The notes under the pieces: model-generated | Database searches by the model: none | Told to the model about the DNA's origin: nothing | What the model saw: only the letters and a program-made list of their open reading frames with translations | Made by a program: the position numbers and the translations under genes | Shown here: piece by piece, positions 53,453 to 64,000 of the stretch | How the letters are laid out: each line of letters begins with the position of its first letter | How positions within the stretch are numbered: position 1 is the first letter of the stretch | NCBI RefSeq assembly: GCF_000972845.2 | Contig: NC_040028.1 | Coordinates: forward strand, 16,304,871-16,368,870 | Reading direction: 5' to 3' | From: Larimichthys crocea | Lineage: Eukaryota > Chordata > Actinopteri > Sciaenidae | Length of the DNA stretch: 64,000 bases

Positions 53453-55048
53453 AAAGGGAGCAGGGTGATAAATAATGATCTCCACACAGGTAATCACAAC
53501 AACCATTTGTGCATTATTCTTTGCCTCTCCCAATGAGTCACTTAGCGACAGCCGATGTAGGTCGGCAAACAGCGGGGGATGGAAGCCTTCGGTCTCCAGG
53601 GGAAACACTTCTCCCACGCTTCCTATGGGTGGCAACACTTTTTAAATGTTTACCAGGGGTGGCCAACCGTGTGCCATCAGAGACAACATGCTGCAGATCC
53701 CCCCCACTCCACTCCCAACCAAAAAGACTCTACCGGCTGATTAAGACTCCTTTTTAAAAGTAGACCTGCAGATCATTGGCTCCTCGTGCACATGGTTGGA
53801 ATGAGTGGGCCCTAACCCTACTGGTTGTTTCAGTGGTTAACAATGAAAAGAAAGGTCACTGAGGTAAAGCATTAGTGCAGCTTCAGCTCCAGCCGCCGCC
53901 GCTGCTTCTGCTGCGAGCACGCTCCTGTGCTATGAATTACACAAATCACAAACGGGTCAAGTCGCAGACGTGCGTACGCTTTGATAGATTTGCAGCAATA
54001 ACGCGTGTTAGGTGTGCGTTTTTCCTTCTTTCGGTGGAGGATCTCACATTCACAGGCGCCGCCGTCAAGTATATTGTCTCCCCCTTGGGGTGGGGGGATG
54101 GGAACAGACAGCGAGGATCACTGAAAGGATTCATCATGATGGCTTCTAATCAGGAGCGCCAGGACCTGAGATCCACCCTCATGCTGAACCCATTAGCATC
54201 AAATAAAAATGACAACTCCCGCTTGCCCGCTGGTGTCATTTAGTATTCTCTGTAGCACATGAAACAATATCAGCAGTGTAACGTTGTTAACAACAAAAAA
54301 AAAAAACGAGAACTCCCTGGTTTGTTTTTCCTATTGATGCGGACAATAATCGCGTACGTAAAAAAAAAAAAAAAAAGGAACATATCAGGACAATTAAACT
54401 GATGAAATGAGAAGTGAAACAATAACGCTATTGTCAGAGAGTGGAAGGAGTAATATCGATATAATCTTTTGCAGAAAACCACAAAGACACGGACTAAAAG
54501 GACAGATCATTACTCGCAGCGATGCAATCCTCTCTCCAAAATAATTGAATCAAGAGTCAAAACCACAACTGGAAATTAAAGCTAAATTTGTGTAAACGAG
54601 ACGTGTTACGCCGCAGCTCATCTCGCCACAGGATTATTGTATTGTACGGTGCTGTAGCATCTCATGAGCCTCAAAACTAATCGATTCATTATTACAACCA
54701 ATCTTCCTGGATAGTGTTTCATCCTGTACCTGTACGCTCTGTGTATAACATAATGTAAATATACAGTAGTTCGGCCCCCCCAAGACCTGAAAACTAAACC
54801 AAAGGGAGTTCCCCTTTAAAGATGAACTAATCATAGATTCGGCAGATCAGAGCACGCTCAGAAGAGTCATTTTTGGAACGGTCACATCGGCCATTTTGGC
54901 AGAGACGGATGACCCATTTTGTCATGCGAGTCTTAAATATCCCAGCCTTGGTTTTAAAAGATATAGCACGGGGGAGGAGGAGGAGGAGAGGAAAAAAAAA
55001 AAAAAAAAGTGGATTGTTATCCAGCTGCATGTAAGGACAGCTTCTACG

Positions 55049-55118
55049 GTAACCAGGTTATGTCAGGGCACGTCAACACGTTCTGCATTGATCTGGTTTC
55101 TCCAAATAACCTGGTTAC
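55049..55118. repeat. 70-bp inverted repeat with perfect 13-bp arms
   Basis: GTAACCAGGTTAT at 55049-55061 is the exact reverse complement of ATAACCTGGTTAC at 55106-55118. It could fold into a hairpin with a 44-nt loop; probably a MITE fragment. Confidence 0.75.
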
Positions 55119-55421
55119 ACGTCCGCGTGTAAGCGCACAAGGAAACCTGGTCGCTGTAAGGCGTGCGTGTGTATACGGCCGGTGTGAGGGTGGGTGGCAA
55201 GTAAATGCATTGTGTGGAGGAGATTGTCTTTTGATGCTCGGTGCAGTACACATAGAGGGAAGAAAGAAAAATCTCTACCTTAGTAAAAGAATAGAGGAGA
55301 TAAAGCAGCTTAAAAGGCATCCATACTTAGAAACAACAACCCTTCACTGAATACTCTGATCTCGCATCACTGCACGTAAAGATTTCTGTTTCCATTTCAA
55401 CTCACCAAGACAGAGAATGAG

Positions 55422-55525
55422 CAGCTTATCATATATATATATATCCTATATATATATTATATATATTATTTATATATATAATATTATATATATTATATAT
55501 AATAATATAAATATATGATAAGCTG
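55422..55525. repeat. 104-bp AT-rich palindrome
   Basis: CAGCTTATCATATAT on the left mirrors ATATATGATAAGCTG on the right, with an almost purely A/T interior of TATATA and ATTATA units. The unique CAGCTTATC arms show a true inverted repeat rather than only a TA microsatellite. Confidence 0.85.
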
Positions 55526-55904
55526 TGTGCAGCAATGACACCTTTATAAAATGAAGTGGCTTCAAATCTAGGCCAGTGTGTACTTTGTGCCTTTATCTTG
55601 CATATGATATGATAAAGAGCCGCAAGTTCCTGTGAAATACATCCAGAGTAAATGAACTGTACACACTTGATCAAAAAACGATAATCTAAACAGTGCAGAA
55701 AACATTTTGCATGGCTTCTGGCCGTGTCGACACTGTATATATGCAACCGTAGTCTCCGCTGGGTTTTCCACAGGAACTGAAACTATTAGGCGTCATCTTT
55801 ATGAAATGTACAGTAGCGTCTTTGCAAGCTTTTATGTAAGCACTGGTTCACCGAGAAAGAGAGAGAGAGAGAGCAAAAGAAAAACAAACATAAGATTTTA
55901 GCAT

Positions 55905-55910
55905 TTTATT
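55905..55910 (-). promoter_or_regulatory. candidate poly(A) signal after the small membrane-peptide ORF
   Basis: AATAAA on the minus strand, 92 bp past the TGA of the ORF at 56184-56002. Confidence 0.3.
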
Positions 55911-56001
55911 ATAAGGTAGAGTTGAACATATATCTCTACATTCATTCAACAATAGGCAGGAATTAAGTGTCCTTGACGTCGTGATCGTCAACGCAGAGGC
56001 C

Positions 56002-56184
56002 TCAGCCTGGCAATTCCTTTTTCAGCAGGATGAGGATTGCACAAATAAGCTGTAAACAGAGACACACCAGTGTGGGCAATACAAGTGTTGCTATGGTGAC
56101 CGGAGGATCTTGCTTCTCTGTCAACAGCTGCTCATGCCACCCTAAATACCCCCCCCCTCCATTCTCCTTGAGCTTTCCTTCCAT
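56002..56184 (-). CDS. candidate 60-aa single-pass membrane peptide (hypothetical, nested in tbl1x intron 1)
   Basis: I do not recognise this protein. Minus-strand ATG at 56184 to TGA at 56002. Residues 1-28 are polar and include a GGGG run (from nine consecutive G), W16 and PP. Residues 29-54 are a continuous hydrophobic segment rich in Leu, Val, Ile and Cys (starting VTIATLVLPTL), followed by KKELPG. The ATG comes directly after a plausible acceptor (pyrimidine-rich stretch, CCCTAAT branch-like motif, GTCAG). A minus-strand AATAAA lies 92 bp past the stop. One coding exon after an upstream non-coding exon is how phospholamban-type micropeptides are built, but no sequence similarity to those is claimed. 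It may equally be a chance ORF. Confidence 0.28.
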   Translation of the reverse strand: MEGKLKENGGGGYLGWHEQLLTEKQDPPVTIATLVLPTLVCLCLQLICAILILLKKELPG

Positions 56185-56328
56185 CTGACATTAGGGTCAA
56201 ACAAACAAGGCAGACAAGTGAGCTGAAATACTGATCTTCTCTCTCTCTGACCCATCCCCGGACTGTTTCTTTTCCTAGCATTTACACAGTATGACACCAA
56301 CGCTGCATGCCAAAGATTTCCATTCGTA

Positions 56329-56354
56329 GTGCGTGTGTGTGTGCGTGTGTGTGT
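56329..56354. repeat. GT-rich microsatellite
   Basis: Interrupted GT repeats (GCGTGTGTGTGTGCGTGTGTGTGTC) in tbl1x intron 1. Confidence 0.8.
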
Positions 56355-59300
56355 CCTCGCACGCTGCCCATCCTGCTAAGCAAATGACAAATACAATAAA
56401 AAGTTTGGAAATGTTTCCAAATGCTTCCCTTTGTGTAAGCAGAGAGCACACACCTCTGGTTAAACTGCACAGTTATCTCAATCTGTTAATTTAGAAATAA
56501 AAAAATGAAATACATTTCAATTTATCTGTTTTTAAAGACGCTGCACCTAAAATATAGTCTTTTATAGGAGGCCACGAACCTGACCTTGTAATATTTCACA
56601 GAAACAAAAGACACATTATGTAAATATGGCTTCAATTATTGATCGTTAATCAACTCTTTGTGTAATTGCATGAGGCTATCAGCGTATAGAGTGATAAACA
56701 TGCAGCACATTTGCCTTAAAGGACGCTTTTGTACACCGGGGGTTGGGCCAGACTGTGGTTTAACGTTGACAAGTTTCAAGCTGCAAGGAATAGGAAATCA
56801 CACAAAGAAAAAAAGAAAAGAAATACGCAGCAGCAAACATGAGACTTTCACTGGCATTCTACAGATGGTCGTTTCGTTTCCGCAGCAGTGTGCGCAAAAA
56901 CCGCAATTCACAGTTTTCCTGAAACACACTCAGTGAAAGGTCAAATCTATGCACTGATAACCTGAGTACGTTAATAACAAACCTCCAAATATCTATGTAT
57001 TTCTGGCCTATCAAAAGAAATTCATGCAAGGGTGCGACTGCCATTTAATGTCAGTTTAGTAACATGCACTCGTGCTTGAAGGTGTGCAAAGAGACTCACC
57101 GCCCTGCAAAACAAATGACAAAATAAAGATAATATAACTAGTGCTGACTCAGTGAATAAAAACACCTGACAAATCAAGGTACTTCACCTCACCTCTCCTT
57201 CCTACCACAAAAGAGGTGACTGCAAAAAGCTATATTTGTCCGTTTTGGGCTACTGTACAAACCTGGCACACTCTGTGAGCGGGCCTACTCCTTCTCAACT
57301 AATACAAGGCTCTGTCCAAGGTAACGTAAAAACAATGATTCTTATTTTCAGGTGATTAAGCGTGAATGAAAACATTGGTATGAATATTATATTCCATTTT
57401 GGCCAATAAATCCTTCCAAATGTTACAAACCAGACAAAAAAAAGAAACTGTTAATGTATCATGCACTTATAACACGAGGTACGGGGTGGATCTGGATCGA
57501 CTTTGAGAAGCTCCGGTGTATCATCACCCAACCTTACTTTAAATTATATACAAGAAATGTTGCAACACTGTAGCAATGTCTCAATATAAACATTACAATA
57601 TTTTCACAAGCATTAAAGTATCAAGTTCTCCAAAGACGATGCTAGGTGACTGACATGTGGGGCACTTTCAATGGTTGTATGTGTATAAGGTTGGGTCGGT
57701 TTCCAGTTTTGCCAGTCTGGCCTGGTGTAAAAAGGCCAAACTGTGAGTTCATGCAAACCGATTGAACCAGTCAGTCATTAGTCATTATGAGACTTCATGG
57801 TTAATTAAACAGAGACGAGACAACGTTGTCTACATTTTTGGAACAGCAAACTATCATACTACTCAGACAAGAGGCTTGATGGGAAAAAAGGGATGTTGCG
57901 TTTGCTATGTTAATGAGGTAACTAGCCGGCCAGAGTTTGTCAGTACACAGCACGTAGAGTAATATACTGAAACTCTTTTGACTGAATCACCAGTAGAAAA
58001 GATGAACAGCTAGATTACTGATCGCTTATTCAGTCAAGGGTGAAGAGGTGAAGACTAAGTGGAAAAAAACAAAACAATACTCCCTTTAGCAAAAAAAGGT
58101 TTCTCACCCTGACACGCATGTGCTTGCACAACTTCCTTAATAGTCATCCACCAAATACCTTAAAAAGAGTTAAAGATCGTAGATATGGGCTAGAACGATG
58201 CCAAAATAGGTTAATCTTTCTTACATCACTTTTAGTCAATATTAAGAAAGTAGCTTTCCTGTTTGTACCTACAAGGCTGACCTTTGAAAGAAGAAATTAT
58301 GTAAGTATGTATGTAATCACTGAGAAGTGTGTGCTGCAAAGTGAGCGAGTGCCATTAACAATTCATCAAGCCTTTAAAAAAGAGGCCTCTGAATCATTAG
58401 CTATGGTGGGTTCAGACACAATAGAAATAGAAACTGATTAGCTGCTAGACATTGCAGCGGTCGAACATTTCACACACCCTTTAAGGCATGTGGTTTCCTC
58501 CCACTTGTTTTAAATTAAATACACACCACGAGTCGAGGTGCAACAGACACAAGTTCACCCGGCGATAAACAAATCCAAAATAAATCCAAATAAATAAGTA
58601 TAGCTTTGAACTAGCCAGTACTTGTATGGGTGTTATTTCAGAGTAACCACTGGTCTGCCAGTTGGCTGGCAGCCCATGCACACTGTATGTCTCTTTTGGA
58701 GGGAGAGAATGGCCCCACCCCCCCGGCCTATCATAAATAAATACTGCTACAGAAATATTTGGACAGCCCGATACAGAGCTTTACAGTTCCACAAGGCTGA
58801 CATGGGCTTTCTCAGGGACTTCCTTGCTCTACTTATGAGCCCAAGATACATTTCTGTTTGGAACACATGACCAATCTGTTGTATCCTCCATGCCTCGGTT
58901 CACTGAGTCCTAAGAAGTTACATTTGAATGACTTATCAAATATCTATTGAGAGCTAAATGAATACAAACCATCAGATTAATGAGTTATGATCCCTCACAT
59001 AGTGTAGCCCATCCACTATTTCCAGTCCAGAGAGCGCATAGAGCACTGAAACCAAAGACAATAGGTCTCATCTCAAATCCTGTCACCAAACAAGAGGCAG
59101 ACAGACAATAACCTGTAGGCCAGCAGCATTATTCATTCATGCACTCTGAGGACTGTACAGAGATAACGGTGTCCACCTACTGAAACACCCAGTGAACAAA
59201 ATGTTGGCTAGAGATGACTCCAAGTAAGATGCATTGAGAAATGTTACAGATAATCACTGAGCTATTAAAGTAAGAGGTACTGAGACAATGGCACTAACAT

Positions 59301-60049
59301 ATTTAGGGATCTATAAACCGAGAACGTAAAGTGGTCTGAAACATGCAATTAAGACATAATAAAACTCCTTTTGTTCTTTAAATAGGTGGCACTAAACCTG
59401 TTTTTGTAACCGCTGCAATTAGATGATTATGATTGCAAGTCTCTGGCAGGGTCTGGTAACAAAAGAGGTAAACACAATGGTAGGGCATGGCGATACGCCT
59501 TCAAAATCAATATCATGATGTTAATAAGAAACTTATTCTGATTGAAACAGAAAAATTACATAACGCAATCAAACGGTCAATTTGAGGCACTGTGTCCAAC
59601 ATTCATGCAGTACAACAAGCACACAATTGTTCAGAACAAAAGCATATCTGTTTACCTTAAATCTACAGTTTGCTTAGAATAATTAATTTGGAAGACAGAA
59701 CATTAATCTTTAGAAACAGATATATGCCTATTAATGTCTGATCTGTAGGCGAGTTACCAAGATTTTGGCATTGGAAGCGTCTGGAGAGCAAAACAGGAGG
59801 ACCAAATTGGCTGAAATACAACCTTGGAAGCCACCAGCTAACGTGTGTCAATTTTGCTTTCTTTTAAAAACTTATCTGCATTCATATCTAGATACGCGTT
59901 TATGGGGATGAGTCATTCTCTCGTATGACGTTGGCAATCAGATTGCAGAGGAAGCCTAGGTGTCAGATGGCGTCAATAGCCGATGGGTTCAGAGATTGGT
60001 GAAACAATAACATTACGTGATTGGAAAGTCACTTATAGTTGAGGGATAC

Positions 60050-61215
60050 AGTTGGCTTAGGGTTGCTTCCATCCTAAAACTTTCAAAACTGGCAGTTCCT
60101 AAAAATAAGGTGAAGCAATCCAAAGTGCAGACGACAAGGCGACAGACCAACAGAGAGCGAAACCAACTCTCCATTGAATGGATGGTCTGCTAACTTATTT
60201 GAAAGTCACTCAACAACCGCAGGATGAAATCAAGTGACTAACAACAAGAACGGCAAACGGCGGCTGTGGTGAAGTGTACGGCAAGGACAGTTAGAAACAG
60301 ACTCCTAAGGGCTAGGTCGAAGTTGTACAAATCTAGAAAAAAATTATAGGGCTGCAGCTATCGAATATTTTGGTAATCGAGTATTCTTATCACTTTGCTG
60401 CGTTTTCTCATTTTCACCGTTTTCGGTCACCAACACTGTCCACACACGTTACCAAAAACCCGCTTCCGTCTTCTTCCGCTTTGCAGGGGACGCATAGCCT
60501 GTAACGTAAGCACGTTGTGTCACACTGAAAAGAATCCAATGCGAAACGTGAGCTTTAAATTAAATTAAACGAGGCTTTGAGGCAGAGGAAATTCCTCAAT
60601 CATTTTTTGTAACCCAAGTTACTCGAGGAATCGTTGCAGCCCTAAAAAATTCTGTCAACAATGAAAAGAAAAGGCTGCGGTTTGCAAAAGACCATTAGTA
60701 TTGGACCATAGAGGACTAGAGCAAAGACACTTGGCCATCTAATGGTTACAAGGAGACCAGGAGAGACCTACATGCCACAGTGACTTGCATTTACTGTTTA
60801 ACATGGTGGTGGATCAGCGATGATCTAGGAGGGCTTCAGCAAGGCACAGAGAAGGACACAACTCAGTGTACAAATATACAAAGTTATCCTGAGGGAAAGC
60901 GTGCTCCCTTTTGCTCTGACAATGTCACCCAACTCTTAGGATTGGGTTTTCCAGCAGGACGGTGCTCCATGCCTCACAGCCAGATCTATAAAAGGTACCG
61001 TATGTATGTAGAACCACCAGTTTAAGACCCTGTCTTGGTAGACCCAATCTCTAGAAAGATGGATGGCCACAAGACACCAAAGAGAGTTGGGCTGTTTGAA
61101 TTTCAGCACTAGGAGTGACATAAAGTCACCTAACAGCAATATGAAAGACTGGTGGAGAGCATGTGAAGACACATGGAAGCTCTTGATTGAAAAAAATCTG
61201 GGTTATTCGACCAAA
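60050..61215 (+). mobile_element. degenerate Tc1/mariner transposase, split by a younger element
   Basis: Plus-strand frames with many stops and shifts keep the Tc1 order. A segment near 60075 (VASILKLSKLAV) is helix-turn-helix-like. RTVRNRLL and LYKSRKK precede the 60348 insertion; RLRFAKDH then WTIED follow it. Near 60885-60990 come KVILRESVLPFALTM and VFQQDGAPCLTARSIK, containing the second catalytic Asp. HKVT, ERLVESM and a GYSTKY-like end lie near 61120-61210. The element is long dead. Its terminal inverted repeats were not located, so outer limits are approximate. Same orientation as the window, antisense to tbl1x. Confidence 0.8.
60348..60643. mobile_element. ~296-bp hAT-like MITE inserted in the Tc1 relic
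   Basis: The left end AGGGCTGCAGCTATCGAATA and the reverse complement of the right end AGGGCTGCAACGATTCCTCG form terminal inverted repeats of the AGGGCTGCAAC type common in fish hAT elements. Both flanks contain AAAAAATT, consistent with an 8-bp target duplication; two extra bases (AT) lie inside the left copy. It has no coding capacity. It interrupts the transposase frame between SRKK and the following segment. Confidence 0.75.
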
Positions 61216-62442
61216 TATCGTTTGGTCTCTCTCGTGTCTTTTGTGTTAGTTTGTCTGGTTCTCATTATCTACATAATAATGTTAATAATTACAATATTAG
61301 GTAGTATCTAGGTGATGCTGACATTAAGAGTACCAAGTGTCACCATCAATGGCTTACTCTTCAAAAAAAACTCAAATCAAGCCTGGTCAGCATCTTCTCA
61401 GACCAGAGGTTCTCCCCAATGTAACTTCTTTGTTAAATAGCCTCCATCTGATTTCAGTAGCCAAAAAAACATTGACTGATTATTGTGAATATACAGCAGC
61501 CAGTGGGTCAGCAAGAAAACGGGGGCATCAATTATTTGGGCCATTGGAGTAGAATCAGGTTAGGATAGCATTCAAACAGCAGTGTGTTATGGCTGCTATT
61601 TGCCTCCCGATCCTTTCCCCCATGTCTTGCTTTAATAAGAGATAATGAGCACTTTGATGCTCAGAGGTTAGGCGAGACATCTTAACTGTGTCTGTACATG
61701 CTCTGTCCCATTATTCCATCAACTGCAGGGGGAACAGCGAAATAAGAAAGAAAATATAGGTCACACACAATGTTTCTTATAATCTCCAGATGAAAGTAAA
61801 TTTGAATACAGCGTTCTGTTGACACATGAACGCTTCAGGGTTTTCTTTTTAGGGATCTCTGCTACAGCTGATACAGAGTCACATTGTGGCTGTACAGTAA
61901 CATGAACTGTCCCTTGAAAACTGGATGTCTAGTATGAGTGAATGTCTCAACCCCCCTCTCTCTCTCTCTCACTCATGCGCTTCCTATTTCTGCATGGCAA
62001 TACAAATATGTATCATTCATACTTCAGCTTGGACAAAATGACTGGTGCAACTTCTATTGTGCTATAAAAAGGAAATCCTAATAATTCCTAAAAAAAAAAA
62101 AAAAAAAGGTCAACCTTTAACCCACTAAAAACTTTTCTTTTTCTAAAGATGTATTTTGTTAAGTAGTCCACAGCTCGGCTACTGTGAGTGGAGGGGAAAA
62201 AAAGACATAGTGTCAAAAAAGAAAAAAGTAGGTTGTTCCGACAGACAGAGAGAAAATTAAAAAGACACTAAGCAGGAAATTCAACACACGTGTGGAGCCA
62301 AAGAGGTGACTAAGCTATGTGCCGGTGTACCTCATAATCAACGCCATAATCACCAATTTCTGAAAGTCATTATCCTCTTCGCTTATAAACCACACACACA
62401 CACAAACACAACAAGAGGCAGCTTGAATGCAGTGTAGTCCAC

Positions 62443-62464
62443 ACACACACACACACACACACAA
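62443..62464. repeat. CA microsatellite
   Basis: CA repeats about 22 bp long, just inside tbl1x intron 1 next to the putative first exon. Confidence 0.9.
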
Positions 62465-62486
62465 ACGACTTCTATAACTGGCTTAC

Positions 62487-63000
62487 CTTTTATTGTGAGA
62501 GTGAACTCGTGGTGTTTGTCCGCCGCCACCTCCTCTTCCAACAAGGAGAAACCTCCAACTTCAGCAAGCGAGCAACGACTTTCCTCCCATTTTGCTTATC
62601 GTCATATTTCAAGTTCCGACCGCCGCTTTGCCTTTCGTATGACTCACTGTCGGCTAATTTGGTGGGCTAACAAAAAAAAAAGGCAAGAAGGAGAAGAGAG
62701 AGAAAAGAGAAAAGAAAGCGCTCAGACACACTTACAACTGGCGGTAAAGTTGGAAGAAGAAGAAGGAGGAGGAGGGGTGGGAAGAAAGAAAGAAAGAGAA
62801 AAAAAAAGAGGCGAGTTTCTGTGGCTTGAAGGGGGCTGCAGGCTACTCTGTGGAGTTTCACCGTTCACTGAGAACAGTAACATAAAGAGACAGCAGCAGG
62901 CGCTGATCGGCAGCGGGAGAGAGAGAGAGGTAGACGGAGAACAGGAGAGAGAGAGAGCGGGGAGGTGGTGGAGGAGGAGGGGGGAGAGAGATGAAGGCTA
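62487..63000 (-). other. tbl1x: probable untranslated first exon and proximal promoter of tbl1x
   Basis: A minus-strand donor AAAG|GTAAGCC ends at 62487. The sequence upstream (62490-63000) is richer in CpG and purine tracts than its surroundings, as expected of a vertebrate 5' exon and promoter. The next acceptor in frame with tbl1x is at 48975. No transcript evidence is available, and the transcription start is not defined. Confidence 0.45.
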
Positions 63001-63241
63001 ACTGACCTTAAACCTGAATAATGAAAACACGACGGAGCTTTAATCAAATTTAAACACACTTAATGGTATTATATCTCCTTTATCTCACTCGACCTATTTT
63101 TAGTAGATTATACACGCTAATATAAACACCAGCTTGTGAAAACATATGCTATAGAGATAAAACAAAAAAAAACGTATCTCGTCGTCACAGAAACCGTTTC
63201 AACGGCTGAGCGGGAGCCGTTACTACTACAAAAAGCTACTT

Positions 63242-63264
63242 CAGTGTGTGTGTGTGTGTGTGTG
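63242..63264. repeat. TG microsatellite
   Basis: About eleven TG units upstream of the putative tbl1x first exon. Confidence 0.9.
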
Positions 63265-63441
63265 GTTCAAATTTAAACCCCAAATAAAAACAAAAAACAC
63301 TCTTATAGTATCACACTGTTGAAAACAAAGCGTTAAAGTGTGTTATTACTTTTGATATTTTGTTTTTTTTGTGTGTGTAGGCAGTAGTCTCACAAGATAC
63401 AGTCGAGCATGTTGCCTATCTGGCCTCTGAGCTCGCTTCCC

Positions 63442-63451
63442 CTCCCCCACA

Positions 63452-63486
<35 letters not shown>
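63442..63486. repeat. CA microsatellite
   Basis: CA repeats with one interruption, about 45 bp. Beyond this and the retroelement tail, 63265-63880 shows no gene. Confidence 0.9.
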
Positions 63487-63489
<3 letters not shown>

Positions 63490-63879
63490 CGACTATTTTT
63501 CGCCTGCCTGGTCACACAGCGGTTGATTAATCCTCCTTTCGCCTTGCTCAGTCATTCAGATTTGGAAAGTAAATAACAAGTTGACATCATTACGGCTCTA
63601 CACTGGTGTGACACATTCCTTTGGTTACCGTACATGCTGCAATACGCGCGCACCGCATATTCCATGCTTCCAAGCAAGCAGCCACAGCTTAAAAAGGTCC
63701 AGTGTTGTGTTCAGAATAAGGCATACATGGAATATAATATTCATAACTGTTGTGTTTTTTTTCTTGGGGATGTTATGTTCAAATGATTTTTTATATTCTA
63801 TATATATTTTTTTTCTTTTCTTTTTTAAAATAATATAAAAATAATATATATATTTGATATCGGGCTGCTCTGGGACCAG

Positions 63880-63965
63880 GGGAAACCAATTTCGTTTCAT
63901 CCCATGTTTTACATGTGCTGCAATGACAATAAAAAACTCCTTGAATCCTCCTTGAATCCTTTTTG
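63880..63965 (+). mobile_element. 3' tail of a fish non-LTR retroelement with short tandem end repeats
   Basis: AATTTCGTTTCATCCC, then GTGCTGCAATGACAATAAAA, followed by repeats of CTCCTTGAATC, matches the familiar 3' end of teleost non-LTR elements (TTTCGTT...CAATGACAATAAA plus a tandem tail). Only the end is recognised; the 5' extent is unknown. Confidence 0.5.
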
Positions 63966-64000
63966 TTTTGTTTTGTTTTTTGCTATTACTTACTATCTAA

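Larger units (their letters stand above)
48976..62486 (-). other. tbl1x intron 1 (about 13.5 kb, inferred)
   Basis: It runs from the donor after the presumed first exon (GTAAGC at 62486 downward) to the CAG acceptor at 48978-48976. It holds the mobile elements, palindromes, microsatellites and small ORF listed separately. No further tbl1x coding exon is recognised inside. Confidence 0.5.

Noticed and set aside
60780..61311. Open plus-strand frames that look like a small gene
   Set aside because: They are pieces of the decayed Tc1/mariner transposase in alternating frames.
62495..63001. 168-codon plus-strand frame rich in Lys/Glu/Arg/Gly
   Set aside because: It is the translation of purine-rich GA/GGA tracts in the putative tbl1x 5' exon on the opposite strand. 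No homology and low complexity.

Overview
This window is vertebrate nuclear DNA, almost certainly from a ray-finned (teleost) fish. Its genes are split by GT-AG introns, many only 50-500 bp long, and they end in AATAAA-type poly(A) signals. The repeats between and inside the genes (a Tc1/mariner relic, hAT-like and other MITEs, LINE tails, CA/GA microsatellites) are typical of fish. Nothing prokaryotic is present: no operons, CRISPR arrays or Shine-Dalgarno sites. The species cannot be named from the sequence.

Layout. (1) Positions 41-122 hold the last coding exon of an unidentified + strand gene. (2) fancb lies on the minus strand (coding 9560 down to 2522, eight coding exons, 837 aa). Its middle carries a ~1.2 kb direct duplication with a 10-N gap that looks like an assembly error. 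(3) mospd2 lies on the plus strand (10279-23550, fifteen coding exons, 525 aa). It is divergent from fancb across a ~720 bp shared upstream region holding an AACCGTT-rich minisatellite. (4) asb9 lies on the minus strand (30712 to 26628, seven coding exons, 317 aa), with LINE and possible LTR remnants in its large intron. (5) gpr143 (ocular albinism receptor) lies on the plus strand (34327-39945, nine exons, 417 aa), with an M-box-like site about 190 bp upstream. (6) tbl1x lies on the minus strand (coding 48927 to 42678, fourteen coding exons, 514 aa). It converges tail-to-tail with gpr143, and a probable untranslated first exon sits near 62.5-63.0 kb, giving a ~13.5 kb first intron. That intron holds most of the mobile DNA, an AT-rich palindrome, and a small candidate gene for a 60-residue membrane peptide.

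The genes are a set of human Xp22 orthologs (FANCB, MOSPD2, ASB9, GPR143, TBL1X) kept together. They do not form one pathway: fancb acts in interstrand-crosslink repair, mospd2 in ER membrane contact sites, asb9 in a Cullin-5 ubiquitin ligase, gpr143 in melanosome biology and tbl1x in the NCoR/SMRT corepressor. All exon boundaries below were placed by hand from reading frame, GT/AG sites and remembered human protein sequences. They have not been checked against transcripts.
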